A stretch of DNA of 64,000 bases from Desulfocucumis palustris (GCF_002933875.1 NZ_BFAV01000150.1:107087-171086), one strand, 5' to 3'. Counted from the first letter of the stretch, positions 37,483 to 47,026 are shown. Made by a program: numbers and translations. Notes: generated from the letters alone by a model not told the origin.

Positions 37483-38112
37483 TCACTCCAGAGGGGGGAT
37501 AATTAAGTGCCTCCCGGCCTCAATCATTCTCGGGTTGTCAATTCCGTTGGCCCTGGCTATTTCCCTCCATAAAGAGGGATTTTCGTACTCCTCGCCGGCA
37601 ATCATCCAAAGCTGGTCTCCCTGTTTAAGGGTTTTTTGTTTGGTGCGGTCGGAGGATTGCAGCGGACTAGCCTGATTTTGCTCGGTAATGCTCTGGCACT
37701 GTCTGAAGGTTACCGAAAGCGTCGCCCTTACAGGCGTGCCTGAATCCAGAAACATTGTAAACTTCTGGGTTACCTTTTCCACAACTCCCTTAAAGGGGTC
37801 CATCGAGCCCCAGGCAAAACTCACCAGGGGAGGCCGGTGAAGATCGCTGTCCCTGTCCAGCAACCCCGATATTTGATTTGTGTAATTCCTCACATCAATT
37901 CTGTCCTCGTAGGTGTCAAAGAACAAATCCATGGTCAGGGTGGTGCCGGTTCCCCCCATGAACTGCGCCACGGGTAGCGGCTGGCCGATATGATATTCCA
38001 GGGCGAAGTTGTTGCTGTCTTCTAGGGAATATTCGCCGGGATTGAACAAAACCGTAATTCTTCCCTTTTTTCTGCCTTCATGAACAATTATGGTGGCCTT
38101 TTCCAGAGCCAT
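37483..38112 (-). CDS. LysM-containing tail protein (Afp7-like)
   Basis: This protein of 209 residues has an N-terminal domain opening with ATIIVHEGRKKGRITVLFNP and a C-terminal LysM module (TLKQGDQLWMIAGEEYENPS, then LWREIARANGIDNPRMIEAG, then HLIIPP). In Afp/PVC systems this protein joins the tube to the spike hub. The start has GGAGGAATGATGGCTG before it. It follows the giant repeat protein by 25 bases and precedes the spike N-part by four. Confidence 0.9.
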   Translation of the reverse strand: MALEKATIIVHEGRKKGRITVLFNPGEYSLEDSNNFALEYHIGQPLPVAQFMGGTGTTLTMDLFFDTYEDRIDVRNYTNQISGLLDRDSDLHRPPLVSFAWGSMDPFKGVVEKVTQKFTMFLDSGTPVRATLSVTFRQCQSITEQNQASPLQSSDRTKQKTLKQGDQLWMIAGEEYENPSLWREIARANGIDNPRMIEAGRHLIIPPLE

Positions 38113-38137
38113 CAGCCATCATTCCTCCGACTAGTTT

Positions 38138-41100
38138 TTAAAATCCTCTTCTCTGCCGCTCGGATTTAAATTTTTTCTCAATTTCCAGGTAAACCTTTTG
38201 AGCTATTTTATTGATATCTATCTTTGCTTCCTTACCGGCCTGCATGTTCGGCTTATCAATGTATACCTCTGTTTGAACCTGTTTTTTCGGGGCTTGTGCC
38301 CTATCCCCCGGAATGCTGTTTTCCCCGGCTGTCAATGGTTTTCTGAAATCCAGACTGGGCATGGCCGTATAAGGAGAAAGGGTTTCTCTCAGCGGCGCTC
38401 TTTGTTCCCGGAAAACTTCCGGATTTTCCCGGATTGTTTTTACTCTCCGCATCACGGTGTGCACATGGAAACGCCTTTCCATATGGTATGTTTTGGTGAT
38501 ACTGATACCCTGGCGAAGGTTAAGGATAAATTTCCTGCCGGACATTACCGTGCCGCCGGGGAAAAGGAACCTCCCCGGCCCGCCTTTTGCCAGGCTGCCT
38601 TCGGCAAGCCGCCGGGCCTCCTCCGCCGGGGGTATTCCGGCGGCAGCAGCGGTTAATCCCGCCGGAGCGTTAAATTCCAATTTATATTCACCGGGAAACA
38701 AAACTGTCCCGGGCGCATTATTGCCGGCCGGCTGTTTTTTCCGGTATAATAGTTCCGTTTGTTTTGTCTTTGCCCTGTAAAAAGCCAGGGCTTTATACAA
38801 CACCCGCCGCAGGGCGTCATTAATACCCCTTATCCCGCCTTTTGCCCGCTCTCTTCCGGTGTGACCGCCGGGCGCTTTATCCGGCAATCCGGTGACGGCG
38901 TCCCTCTGTCCAGGGAAGATTGACTCAAAAGTCCCGCCTCCGCGGTTAAAATACAGCTTCAGACTCCACCCGGCGGATTCCTTTCTTATCCCCTCCGGCC
39001 GGGCCGGATTCACATATATTACAGGTATATTAATGATATCGCTGGCAATAGCCTTTCCCGCATATGGAAGCGCTGTCACACCCGCCTGCCCAATAGGGGA
39101 CGCCTGCCGCCTGGAGCCGGCAATCCGTTTATATGGCCGCAATTCCTCCGGCATTATTGATCTCTCTATTTTTTTCCAGGTTTTTTCCGCCCGGCGGCGG
39201 TCATATCCGGAATAAGCTAAAGTGTCCCGGGCTTTTGCCCCGGCGCTGCCGAAGTCTTTACGTGTTTCACCAGCCGCCTTTATTCCATGCCCGGACAGGC
39301 CGCGCCTTAGAAAAGCCCGGGCTTCGCGGTGTACGGCAGCCGGCTGTTTAAGAAGGCTCTCCCGGAAATGCCGGGCTGTTAATATTTTCACCCGGGATTC
39401 CCGGTATGCCTGGAAATTATTTTCAAAGCTGTTCCCGGAAAATCTGGAACCTTGCCGCAATTGCAGGAACAGGCCGGGATAGCCGCTATTTTTCTCCATT
39501 CTTGCTCCGGTGGCTGTCACCGGGAATATTTTGAGGATTTCTGCTGCCGCAGTAAAATTATCTATCGGAAAGCGCCTCCCGTCCGGTATCATGGACTGAG
39601 GCAATGTCAAACCAGGGAAACCGCTCATATATATCCCGGGTGTGTTAAAGGCTTTACCGCCGTCAAAATACGCCGGGTATTCAGGCATCAATTCACCGTC
39701 AGGCCCAAAGCCGTATTCATAGGCCTTCAAGCCGCCAACCCTGTTATATGGCGATAAATCCGCCGCTTTTATAAATTCCTGAACAGACGGCATGAATTTT
39801 AGCCGCAGTAAACCTTTTATTGTTTCTTCCCACCGGTATTTTTCTCTCCGGACCGTAAACGGGCCGCTCCCTTTCTCCCCTTTTTCCCGGCTCTTATCCG
39901 TCCGGAGGAGACTATATCCGGTATTGTCCGGCGCGTACCGGACCTTTGCCCCGGGGCTGCCGCCGTCCTCACTTGCTCCGCCGGCGGCCTTCATTAACTG
40001 CCCGGACAAACCGCCCCGCAATATGGACAATACTTTATGCCGCAAAAGAGTTAACTTTTTAATAAGGCTCTGCCGGAAATGCCGGGTTGCATTAATTTCC
40101 AGCCGATAACTCCGGTTTTCCCGGTAATTATTTTCCGGGCTGATTCCGTCGGAACCTGCGGCTTGCCGCAGCAGCAGAAAATGCTCCGGAACGCCGCCGT
40201 TTATTTCCACCCTTGTTCCGGCAGCCGACGCGGGAAATCTCCGCCGGCCCGCCGTTGGAACCGTAAATCTCTCAACGAGGTAATGCCGCTTTGCTTCTAT
40301 AACCTCACGCCGGTTTATTCCCGGCCAGGGGTAACCGGTAAATGTATCCGGCAAGCCGGGCGCATTAAGCCGACCCCGGCCCCCTTTTCTTTCTGTTGCG
40401 CCTTTCCCGGCTATTAGCGTCCGGTAATTTTTAAACAGAAGCCGTCTGTATATGTTAATGAGCAGGACACCTGTCAATGAGCCGCTCAAAAATCTATCCA
40501 AAAGGGTATTTTCAGCCGGAATTTCACCGGCACCCCGTGAAACCGTCCTTCGCCCCCGGGATTCCGGCAGCGTCTTGTAATTGGGAAGATAATTTTCTCC
40601 TTGTTCGTTATCTGTCCCATTGTAATTAAGCCCTTGCAGCAGATATTGCTTTTGATATTTTTGGAGGGTGACGCCGGCCCGCGCCTTCGCCGGTCCGGGA
40701 AGACCGTCTGCCATCTTAAAAAATCCCGGGGCCGTTTCTTTCCACTCCTGCCTTGACATATGCCGCAGAATGGTTTTATATACAGGCCCGCCGCGGAGCA
40801 TTTCCAGCATAAGGATGGTAAAAAAGGCTCCCGGCTTGCCGGTTATTCCGTCGATGCCGGCGATGGGGACCTTACCTGCCCCTCCGGAGGCTGTTTTTTC
40901 CCTCCCCGGCTGCATAACCCGCCGGAGCACGGTATTATATGCGGCCCAGCCGCCCGGCATTTCCGGCATAGGAGCGGTTAAAGGGACTCCCGATATACCG
41001 GTTATTTCGTCAATACCCGCGCCGGATGCCTTACCCGCCCATACGGAAGCTGTTTCTTTCCTCCCCGGCTGCATGACCCGCCGGAGCACGGTATTATTTG

Positions 41101-43504
41101 CGGCCCTGCCGCGCAGTATTTCCAGCACATGGGTGGTAAAAGAGGCTCCCGGCACACCGGTTATTCCATCTATACTCGCGCCGGACGCCTTACCCGCCCA
41201 TACGAGGGCTGTTTTTTCCCTCCCCGGCTGCATGACCCGCCGGAGCACGGTATTATTTGCGGCCCTGCCGCGCAGTATTTCCAGCACATGGGTGGTTAAA
41301 AAGGCTCCCGGCCTGCCGGTTATTCCGTCAATGCCCGCGCCGGACGCCTTACCCGCCCATACGAGGGCTGTTTTTTCCCTCTCCGGCTGCATGGCCCGCC
41401 GGAGCACGGTATTATTTGCGGCCCTACCGCGCAGTATTTCCAGCACATGGGTGGTTAAAAAGACTCCCGGCCGGCCGGCTATTCCGTCAATGCCCGCGCC
41501 GGATGCCTTACCCGCCCATACGAGGGCTGTTTTTCCCCTCCCCGGCTGCATGGCCCGCCGGAGCACGGTATTATTTGCGGCCCAGCCGCGCAGTATTTCC
41601 AGCACATGGGTGGTAAAAGAGGCTCCCGGCACACCGGCTATTCCGTCAATGCCCGCGCCGGATGCCCTACCCGCCCATACGAGGGCTGTTTTTTCCCTCC
41701 CCGGCTCGCCCGGGGCTGCTTCCACCAGACCCCACAGGTTGCCGGTTCCCTTAACCGGCACGCTCTCCAACGGCAATAATACCGCCCCACGCCGGCTGAC
41801 CTGTGTGAACCGGGGCAGAGCTATGGTTCCGTGGCCGCGGCGGCTGTCTTTCAGCGTTTTCCCCGGCGCAAATAATCTTTTTCCCATGCGGGATATGTAT
41901 AAAGCTTTAGCATCTGTTTTTAAAGAAAATTTTTCCCACACCGGCTTTACCGGCTGTCCGGGGATTATTTCCTTTACAGCCCCGCCCGGAGGCCTTATCG
42001 ACAAGGAGAGCGGATAAAAAAACCGGCTGCCGGCTGTCCGTGCTCCTTTATTACCTGTATTACCTGTTAAAAACCTCTGAAAAAAAATTCTCCTGTTTTG
42101 CCGGACCGGGGCTGACAGCAAAATCCCGCGCCAGCCGCTCCCCCCCGGACTGTTTTCCGGAGGCGGCCCGGAACCCCCGGCGGTCGCTCCGGTTTCAGCA
42201 GCGGTCCCGGCCCCTTGCCGGCCTGCCTGCATTTGATGCGCTCTATTTAAAATGCCCTTGCATACATTTATTGCTTTAAGACCGGCGACAATCGCCGCAT
42301 ACAATGGTTCCGGCTTTTCAAATTTGATTTCCATTAAAGAGCCGGCGGTTTTATACTGGCCGGCGGGTGTAAATCCGCTCCCGCCCGGCCCGGCCTTCCC
42401 GGCAAATTTTATGCCGTCGCCCCGCCAGGCTTCCGCCGGACCCTGACCCGGCTGCCCGGGGTGGAAGCTGTCCCTGTGAGACATGAGCACAGCGGCGGAC
42501 ATTGTATGGAACAGCGGCCGGGGCGGGCCCCCCTCCCGCTTATGATTATTGACGGTCTTTCCGGCGGAAAACATTATTAAACCGCCGCCCGGCGCCGGCA
42601 ATGCCGGCAGCCCCGCAGTTTCCGGAAAAGCGCCGGGCCGCCCGGCGCCCCGCAGGTAAAGGGCATGCCCCGGGACAACTTCCCGGCCCGCAGTGAAAGG
42701 GAGCTGAATTAAACTATTTATAATAGCGTTTGAATTAACAAATTTTAATATTTTACCCGCTGCCGGCGCGAAATTCCCTCCCGCAGGCGTAATTTCCCCG
42801 GCCAGCGGCTCTCCATAACCTGCTCCGGACCGGGTTTCCGTTCCCCGGAGCATTAAAACGTCAGCATAGCTATGATAAAACCGCAATACCCCCGGCATCC
42901 CCAAAACCGGAACTCCCTCCGGAACACTCCTGCCCGCCGGAAGTGTTTTACCGGCCTGGCCGGCATAAGGGCTGTGGAAATAACCACTTCCCGGGCGGCT
43001 TCTCCCCGCAGGCGGCTGAAAACCTCCCGGCGGTTCCGGCCTGTTCAAAACGGCTGGTTTCCGCCTGATACTCCCTGGCGGGAAATCCGCGCCTGATTCA
43101 TCCGGAGCCGGCCGGTAACCGTCAATCCTGCCATCCCTTTGACCATGCAGTATGCCGGCGGCCGCAAGCGGATAATTATATTCAATCCTTTTTATATAAA
43201 AGTCATATTCCCGGGGCTGCTTTAATCTGCTCCCGAGGGTATTAAATTGCCTCAAATGTTTATTAATCAGTTTGGTTAGCTGATATAGAGTGAACCCTTT
43301 GGAGAGGAAAACGGTGTTTTCTTCTTTCTGCCTTAATGTGAGCCGGATATTTAACAGCAGTTGATTTAAAGGAGATTGTTCATTCCGGGCATGGTTGAGT
43401 TCCTCCCTGTAAACCAGGGAGACTCTGCTCCAGATGTCTCTCCGGGCAGTGCTGTATTTGCTCAGTATTTTTTCCGCAAATGAAATGCCTGACGGTGTGC
43501 TCAC
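38138..43504 (-). CDS. Giant Gly/Pro/Arg-rich repeat protein in the tape-measure slot
   Basis: This protein of 1788 residues is not recognised. The first 130 residues look ordered and helical (FAEKILSKYSTARRDIWSRV and RLTLRQKEENTVFLSKGFTL). The last 60 also do (AGKEAKIDINKIAQKVYLEI, then EKKFKSERQRRGF). Between them lies a very long Gly-, Pro- and Arg-rich part with few acidic residues. It holds six copies of a 53-residue repeat with VWAGKASGAGIDGI and THVLEILRGRAANNTVLRR. The gene sits between the second tube protein and the LysM protein, where tape-measure proteins are found. 5.4 kb without a stop, a good fit to gene order and ordered ends support a real gene. The start is GTG with AGGGGATAATGAAGT before it. 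A ruler function is inference. Confidence 0.72.
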   Translation of the reverse strand: MSTPSGISFAEKILSKYSTARRDIWSRVSLVYREELNHARNEQSPLNQLLLNIRLTLRQKEENTVFLSKGFTLYQLTKLINKHLRQFNTLGSRLKQPREYDFYIKRIEYNYPLAAAGILHGQRDGRIDGYRPAPDESGADFPPGSIRRKPAVLNRPEPPGGFQPPAGRSRPGSGYFHSPYAGQAGKTLPAGRSVPEGVPVLGMPGVLRFYHSYADVLMLRGTETRSGAGYGEPLAGEITPAGGNFAPAAGKILKFVNSNAIINSLIQLPFTAGREVVPGHALYLRGAGRPGAFPETAGLPALPAPGGGLIMFSAGKTVNNHKREGGPPRPLFHTMSAAVLMSHRDSFHPGQPGQGPAEAWRGDGIKFAGKAGPGGSGFTPAGQYKTAGSLMEIKFEKPEPLYAAIVAGLKAINVCKGILNRAHQMQAGRQGAGTAAETGATAGGSGPPPENSPGGSGWRGILLSAPVRQNRRIFFQRFLTGNTGNKGARTAGSRFFYPLSLSIRPPGGAVKEIIPGQPVKPVWEKFSLKTDAKALYISRMGKRLFAPGKTLKDSRRGHGTIALPRFTQVSRRGAVLLPLESVPVKGTGNLWGLVEAAPGEPGREKTALVWAGRASGAGIDGIAGVPGASFTTHVLEILRGWAANNTVLRRAMQPGRGKTALVWAGKASGAGIDGIAGRPGVFLTTHVLEILRGRAANNTVLRRAMQPEREKTALVWAGKASGAGIDGITGRPGAFLTTHVLEILRGRAANNTVLRRVMQPGREKTALVWAGKASGASIDGITGVPGASFTTHVLEILRGRAANNTVLRRVMQPGRKETASVWAGKASGAGIDEITGISGVPLTAPMPEMPGGWAAYNTVLRRVMQPGREKTASGGAGKVPIAGIDGITGKPGAFFTILMLEMLRGGPVYKTILRHMSRQEWKETAPGFFKMADGLPGPAKARAGVTLQKYQKQYLLQGLNYNGTDNEQGENYLPNYKTLPESRGRRTVSRGAGEIPAENTLLDRFLSGSLTGVLLINIYRRLLFKNYRTLIAGKGATERKGGRGRLNAPGLPDTFTGYPWPGINRREVIEAKRHYLVERFTVPTAGRRRFPASAAGTRVEINGGVPEHFLLLRQAAGSDGISPENNYRENRSYRLEINATRHFRQSLIKKLTLLRHKVLSILRGGLSGQLMKAAGGASEDGGSPGAKVRYAPDNTGYSLLRTDKSREKGEKGSGPFTVRREKYRWEETIKGLLRLKFMPSVQEFIKAADLSPYNRVGGLKAYEYGFGPDGELMPEYPAYFDGGKAFNTPGIYMSGFPGLTLPQSMIPDGRRFPIDNFTAAAEILKIFPVTATGARMEKNSGYPGLFLQLRQGSRFSGNSFENNFQAYRESRVKILTARHFRESLLKQPAAVHREARAFLRRGLSGHGIKAAGETRKDFGSAGAKARDTLAYSGYDRRRAEKTWKKIERSIMPEELRPYKRIAGSRRQASPIGQAGVTALPYAGKAIASDIINIPVIYVNPARPEGIRKESAGWSLKLYFNRGGGTFESIFPGQRDAVTGLPDKAPGGHTGRERAKGGIRGINDALRRVLYKALAFYRAKTKQTELLYRKKQPAGNNAPGTVLFPGEYKLEFNAPAGLTAAAAGIPPAEEARRLAEGSLAKGGPGRFLFPGGTVMSGRKFILNLRQGISITKTYHMERRFHVHTVMRRVKTIRENPEVFREQRAPLRETLSPYTAMPSLDFRKPLTAGENSIPGDRAQAPKKQVQTEVYIDKPNMQAGKEAKIDINKIAQKVYLEIEKKFKSERQRRGF
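40739..41692 (-). repeat. Tandem array, 159-bp period, six copies
   Basis: An anchor GGAGCACGGTATTAT recurs at 40924, 41083, 41242, 41401 and 41560, exactly 159 bases apart, with nearly identical flanks. A sixth, diverged copy lies near 40765. The period equals 53 codons, so all copies stay in frame in the giant protein. The four middle copies are nearly identical, pointing to recent expansion or gene conversion. Confidence 0.9.
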
Positions 43505-43625
43505 ACTTCATTATCCCCTTGCGCCGTGCCGGAACCGGCAATATCCGGCCCCAAAGCCTGTAATTGTTGAAACAGACATTTCTACCTTAAAAGCCCTACC
43601 AACTGTATCCGAAACACCGCTCCCG

Positions 43626-44084
43626 TCACCTGCTGGCTATACCCTTCAAACCTTTATGGGTTATTTCCAGGGTCTCCACGGCAACATCATTGCCGGAGGA
43701 ATTCAACTCCGGACCAATCCATTTGGTGGGATAGGCGTCGTAAAAGTTCCATCTCCACAGCTCAAGCCCCTGTTGGCTGAGCAGTATTATGGAGCCGTTT
43801 TTGCGCTGTATGCTGCCCTCGGTGACTTTTTCATACCAACCCCAGAGATTATCCGAGCTTGTGACCCCGCGTTTTAATACTATATTGGGATACTTGGTGA
43901 TTCTGGGCAGCACGTGCACGTATTCATTCACGCCGCCCTCACGGTACTCCTCCACTTCCACCTCCGACTGGAGGCCGGAAACCTCCGTAAATCCGGCAAC
44001 CAGCAATCCGTCTATCTCCACCCAGAACCTGAAAGACCCCGCGGGATCGGTTACCAATGAATATGCAGCAGTTATCGGATTCAT
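43626..44084 (-). CDS. Tail tube protein (second copy, Afp5-like)
   Basis: This tube protein of 152 residues belongs to the T4 gp19-like family: DPAGSFRFWVEIDGLLVAGF, TEVSGLQSEVEVEEYREGG and NEYVHVLPRITKYPNIVLKR, ending in VETLEITHKGLKG. It is paralogous to the tube protein at 44821. In eCIS the two versions build the inner Hcp-like tube and the tube-baseplate junction. AAGAGGTGACGGG before the ATG at 44084 sets the start. Its stop is followed by about 120 bases without a gene before the giant repeat protein. Confidence 0.9.
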   Translation of the reverse strand: MNPITAAYSLVTDPAGSFRFWVEIDGLLVAGFTEVSGLQSEVEVEEYREGGVNEYVHVLPRITKYPNIVLKRGVTSSDNLWGWYEKVTEGSIQRKNGSIILLSQQGLELWRWNFYDAYPTKWIGPELNSSGNDVAVETLEITHKGLKGIASR

Positions 44085-44094
44085 AAGGCGCCCG

Positions 44095-44286
44095 TCACCT
44101 CTTATTAAACACGTCAAATACGTTTTCCGGCTCGCTGTTAAGCTTGCGGTTGATTTTTGAAATCTCCTCGCACCATTTTCTGCGCTCCCGGTGCTCCATG
44201 GACATTATTTCATCATGAGACCAATGGAAATAATAGGCTATAAAGGCAGCCTCCTCATATATGCGCTTGACGGGATAGCCTGCTAT
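44095..44286 (-). CDS. Small conserved eCIS protein (DUF6760-like), ATA start
   Basis: This protein of 63 residues reads IAGYPVKRIYEEAAFIAYYF, then HWSHDEIMSMEHRERRKWCE and EISKINRKL. The GYP, YEEAAFIAYYFHW and EHRERR parts match a small eCIS protein of the DUF6760 type. No ATG, GTG or TTG precedes GYP after the last in-frame stop. The ATA at 44284-44286 overlaps the TAG stop of the previous gene, and GGGAGAG lies about eight bases upstream. The first in-frame ATG would remove half the conserved part. A non-standard ATA start is therefore the best reading. The role may be baseplate or tube assembly. Confidence 0.7.
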   Translation of the reverse strand: MAGYPVKRIYEEAAFIAYYFHWSHDEIMSMEHRERRKWCEEISKINRKLNSEPENVFDVFNKR

Positions 44287-44657
44287 TCCCTTGTCTCTCC
44301 CAAAAAATTTACTTCTGTCTCGAATTCATGATCGCATTTGGGACACACGGCTTTCACCCGGGGAGCTTCCATTTCGTTGATGCGCTGGTAAAAGTCCTGT
44401 AAAAAAGCCAGGTCGGAGGTGAAAAACTTCTCAACAACCTTTGTATCCAGGGCTTTTAAGTCACCTAACCTGGTAATAACCCTGGTCAGCAGAATAATGG
44501 TAAGATAGCCCGGATTCTGCTGGACCCGGGGGTCGCGCATGGGCAGTATCTCATCCGCGGCCGTTGCCAGCCTCATGATACCCTTTTTGTGCAGGTTGCC
44601 GCTTTCGTCTATATAACCCCTGGGCAGCACAAATTCAAATTCGGTTTGAAAAGCCAT
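44283..44657 (-). CDS. Tail assembly/T4 baseplate-like protein
   Basis: This protein of 124 residues opens with FQTEFEFVLPRGYIDESGNL and continues HKKGIMRLATAADEILPMRD, then YLTIILLTRVITRLGDLKAL. That fits the T4 baseplate-like tail assembly family common in eCIS, between the first tube protein and the small DUF6760-like protein. The C-terminus has a CPKC pair (VCPKCDHEFE) without a visible second pair. The start at 44657 has GGGGGAAATGCT upstream; a longer form begins at 44786 but lacks homology. The stop overlaps the ATA start of the next gene. Confidence 0.85.
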   Translation of the reverse strand: MAFQTEFEFVLPRGYIDESGNLHKKGIMRLATAADEILPMRDPRVQQNPGYLTIILLTRVITRLGDLKALDTKVVEKFFTSDLAFLQDFYQRINEMEAPRVKAVCPKCDHEFETEVNFLGETRE

Positions 44658-44820
44658 AGCATTTCCCCCAATCATTATGCCGGTATAATTTATGCTCTTA
44701 AATTTAATTCTTATTATTGCCATAGAGAAAGTAAAATGTTTGTTCTTTTTGCAAAACAAGAGGTAAGAAAAAAGAGACAAAGGCAATGGCTCCCATTCCT
44801 ACCTCTTGCATGCGTTGGTT

Positions 44821-45255
44821 TTACGCAGTCCTGGTCATACCCTCATGGGCAAGTTCCAGTGATTCGATGGCCACTTCAGAACCGGTGCCGTTGAAATCCG
44901 GGGCCGTGTATTTTGCCGGCCAGGCCTCAATTACCTGCCAGGTGGCCACATCGTTGCCTTCTTCGTCTATGGCAATGATGGTGACGGTTTTGCGTTCAAC
45001 TGTGCCTTCAATTGCTGAAGATATCCAGTTGTACATATCCATGGAGTCGGTAACGCCCCATTTCAGGGTGATATTGCTGTATTTTGCCAGGCCGGGGAGT
45101 TTCCTGGGTGTAATCACTTCATTGCCTTCACGATATTCAATAACATCTATGGAAGCGTCAAAGCCCGTCACCTCGCTGAATCCAGCTTGCTCTATACCCT
45201 CAACCTCAACCCTGAAACGAAAATTCCTATAAGGGTCTTTGCGTTCACCAGGCAT
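44821..45255 (-). CDS. Tail tube protein (first copy, Afp1-like)
   Basis: This protein of 144 residues belongs to the same tube family as the copy at 43626: DPYRNFRFRVEVEGIEQAGF, SEVTGFDASIDVIEYREGNE, then ITPRKLPGLAKYSNITLKWG, and SLELAHEGM at the end. It stacks as hexameric rings inside the contractile sheath. GGAGGGATAAATCAG before the ATG supports the start. It follows the sheath gene by 46 bases. Confidence 0.92.
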   Translation of the reverse strand: MPGERKDPYRNFRFRVEVEGIEQAGFSEVTGFDASIDVIEYREGNEVITPRKLPGLAKYSNITLKWGVTDSMDMYNWISSAIEGTVERKTVTIIAIDEEGNDVATWQVIEAWPAKYTAPDFNGTGSEVAIESLELAHEGMTRTA

Positions 45256-45301
45256 CTGATTTATCCCTCCAAACTATTACTATCTGATTTTAAGCCAGCA
45301 G

Positions 45302-47026
45302 TTATTGCTCGCTGGTTTTCTGGGTGATTCTAAAGATTACAAATTCCGCGGGCTTCACCGGCGCAACTCCAATGATGCATATCAGCCGCCCGTTGTCGAT
45401 ATCGTCCTGGGTCATGGTCGAGCGGTCGACCTTGACATAGAAAGCCTCTCCGGCGCTGGTGCCCATCAGTGCCCCGTCACGCCACACCCTGGTCAAAAAG
45501 GCGTCAATGGTTCTGTGAACCCTAGCCCACAGTTTATCATCGTTGGGCTCGAATACCACCCAGTTGGTACCCCGCTTGATGGACTCCTCCAGGAAAATAA
45601 ACAGCCTTCTGACATTTATGTATTTCCAAAGTGTATTTGAGCTGCAGGTTCTGGCGCCCCAAACCCTGATACCCTGCCCGGTAAAATAGCGGATTAAATT
45701 TACGCCCTTGGGATTCAATATGTCCTGTTCACCCTTGTTGTACTGGCAATCCAGCCCCACGCAGGCGCGCACCACCTCGTTGGCAGGCGCCTTGTGCACT
45801 CCCCTGGTCTGGTCCGACCTGGAGTAAACGCCTATCATGGATCCCGAGGGAGGTATGAAAATATTCCTTTTTTCCAGGGGATCGAAAACCTGGAGCCAGG
45901 GATGATACATGGCTGCATAGGTGGTGTCGAAAATATTGCGATGGGTCTCCACATCCGCAACTTTTTTCTTTTCCCGGGGGATATCCAGCACGGCAAACCT
46001 GCTGGCGGTGTTCTCGCAATGGGCCACCAGGGCCAACTGCACCGTGGGAATGGTTACCCCGGGAACGGCCATAATGCTGACCTCGTCATTATCAATAAAG
46101 GCCTGGATGCCCGTGCGTTTGCCCGGACCCTTGTCCTCGCCCATGAAGTCGGCTGCCGTAATGCTGGACACGGAGCCGTCGCTGCCCCCGGTCAGTGAAA
46201 TAATAAAGCTACCATTATCCTCTTTTATGCCTGATATTAATTCAAAGGGGGATTTTACCGGGCTTTCCTCTTCACCGGCGCCGGCCGCTTTAAAACCAAC
46301 ACTGATCAGATTAGAGCGGGGTATTATCTTTTCCACAAAATTGGCCGCGGAGACGTTCAGTGAGACATTTTCGAAAACCTCCGCCTCATCCTTGTAAATC
46401 ACCTGCATGCTGAATTCGCAGGTGGTTAAAGTCTTAACGGGAACCAGTTCGGTATCAACCACATCTCCGTCCAAATTATTCGTAAGAGTTACAACATTAT
46501 CCTGGGCTGTAACAACCTGGCCGTACTGCTTGTTCTCACCGTCGTTAAATACCACCACATCACCGGGATTGAAGCCGGCGCTGTTTTTAACGCGATATTT
46601 GTTTTCCCCCGCAATTTCATAAATCTGTGTTTTTGCCTTGCTGGAAGGAACAACGGTTACCCGGAGCTTGTCCCCCCAGGCGCCGGGATTTTTCGCGGTT
46701 ACCGATAAGACATCGTTTGTGAACGCCGCTGGTTTCGCGTCGGAGGGCGCAACCCTCATCACATAGCAGCGCCCGCCGCCGTTAATAAAGAAATGCTCAA
46801 CCGCGTAGGCAAGAAAACGGTATTCGCCAAAAGCGTTTTCGGATAAATAAGCTCCGAATTTTCTCTGGAAATCAGCAAAACTGGTAACCAGCTCCGGAAG
46901 TCCCTCAACTGCTCCCCTTTCCGCCAGGCCAATAAATCCGGCGGTGCTGGTGCTGACCCCCTCCAGCGGCCTGCCGCCGCTTTCAAACTCTTCCATGTAA
47001 ACTCCAGGAGATAAATATTCAGGCAC
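45302..47026 (-). CDS. Contractile sheath protein
   Basis: This protein of 574 residues is the only sheath gene in the cluster. The N-terminus YLSPGVYMEEFESGGRPLEG and STSTAGFIGLAERG is characteristic, as is the C-terminus FLTRVWRDGALMGTSAGEAF followed by IIGVAPVKPAEFVIFRITQ. The middle is a variable surface domain. The sheath contracts to drive the tube through the target membrane. Start: GTG at 47026 without a strong ribosome site, so coupling to the upstream gene is possible. Relatives often have two to three sheath paralogues; here only one is seen. Confidence 0.95.
   Translation of the reverse strand: MPEYLSPGVYMEEFESGGRPLEGVSTSTAGFIGLAERGAVEGLPELVTSFADFQRKFGAYLSENAFGEYRFLAYAVEHFFINGGGRCYVMRVAPSDAKPAAFTNDVLSVTAKNPGAWGDKLRVTVVPSSKAKTQIYEIAGENKYRVKNSAGFNPGDVVVFNDGENKQYGQVVTAQDNVVTLTNNLDGDVVDTELVPVKTLTTCEFSMQVIYKDEAEVFENVSLNVSAANFVEKIIPRSNLISVGFKAAGAGEEESPVKSPFELISGIKEDNGSFIISLTGGSDGSVSSITAADFMGEDKGPGKRTGIQAFIDNDEVSIMAVPGVTIPTVQLALVAHCENTASRFAVLDIPREKKKVADVETHRNIFDTTYAAMYHPWLQVFDPLEKRNIFIPPSGSMIGVYSRSDQTRGVHKAPANEVVRACVGLDCQYNKGEQDILNPKGVNLIRYFTGQGIRVWGARTCSSNTLWKYINVRRLFIFLEESIKRGTNWVVFEPNDDKLWARVHRTIDAFLTRVWRDGALMGTSAGEAFYVKVDRSTMTQDDIDNGRLICIIGVAPVKPAEFVIFRITQKTSEQ

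Noticed and set aside
40739..41692. CRISPR-like array
   Set aside because: The repeats are 159 bp, contiguous, in frame, with no spacers and no cas genes.
40668..42017. Long plus-strand open frame (449 codons) opposite the giant repeat gene
   Set aside because: It is the shadow of a GC-rich repeat array; the minus frame is longer, fits the operon and has ordered ends.
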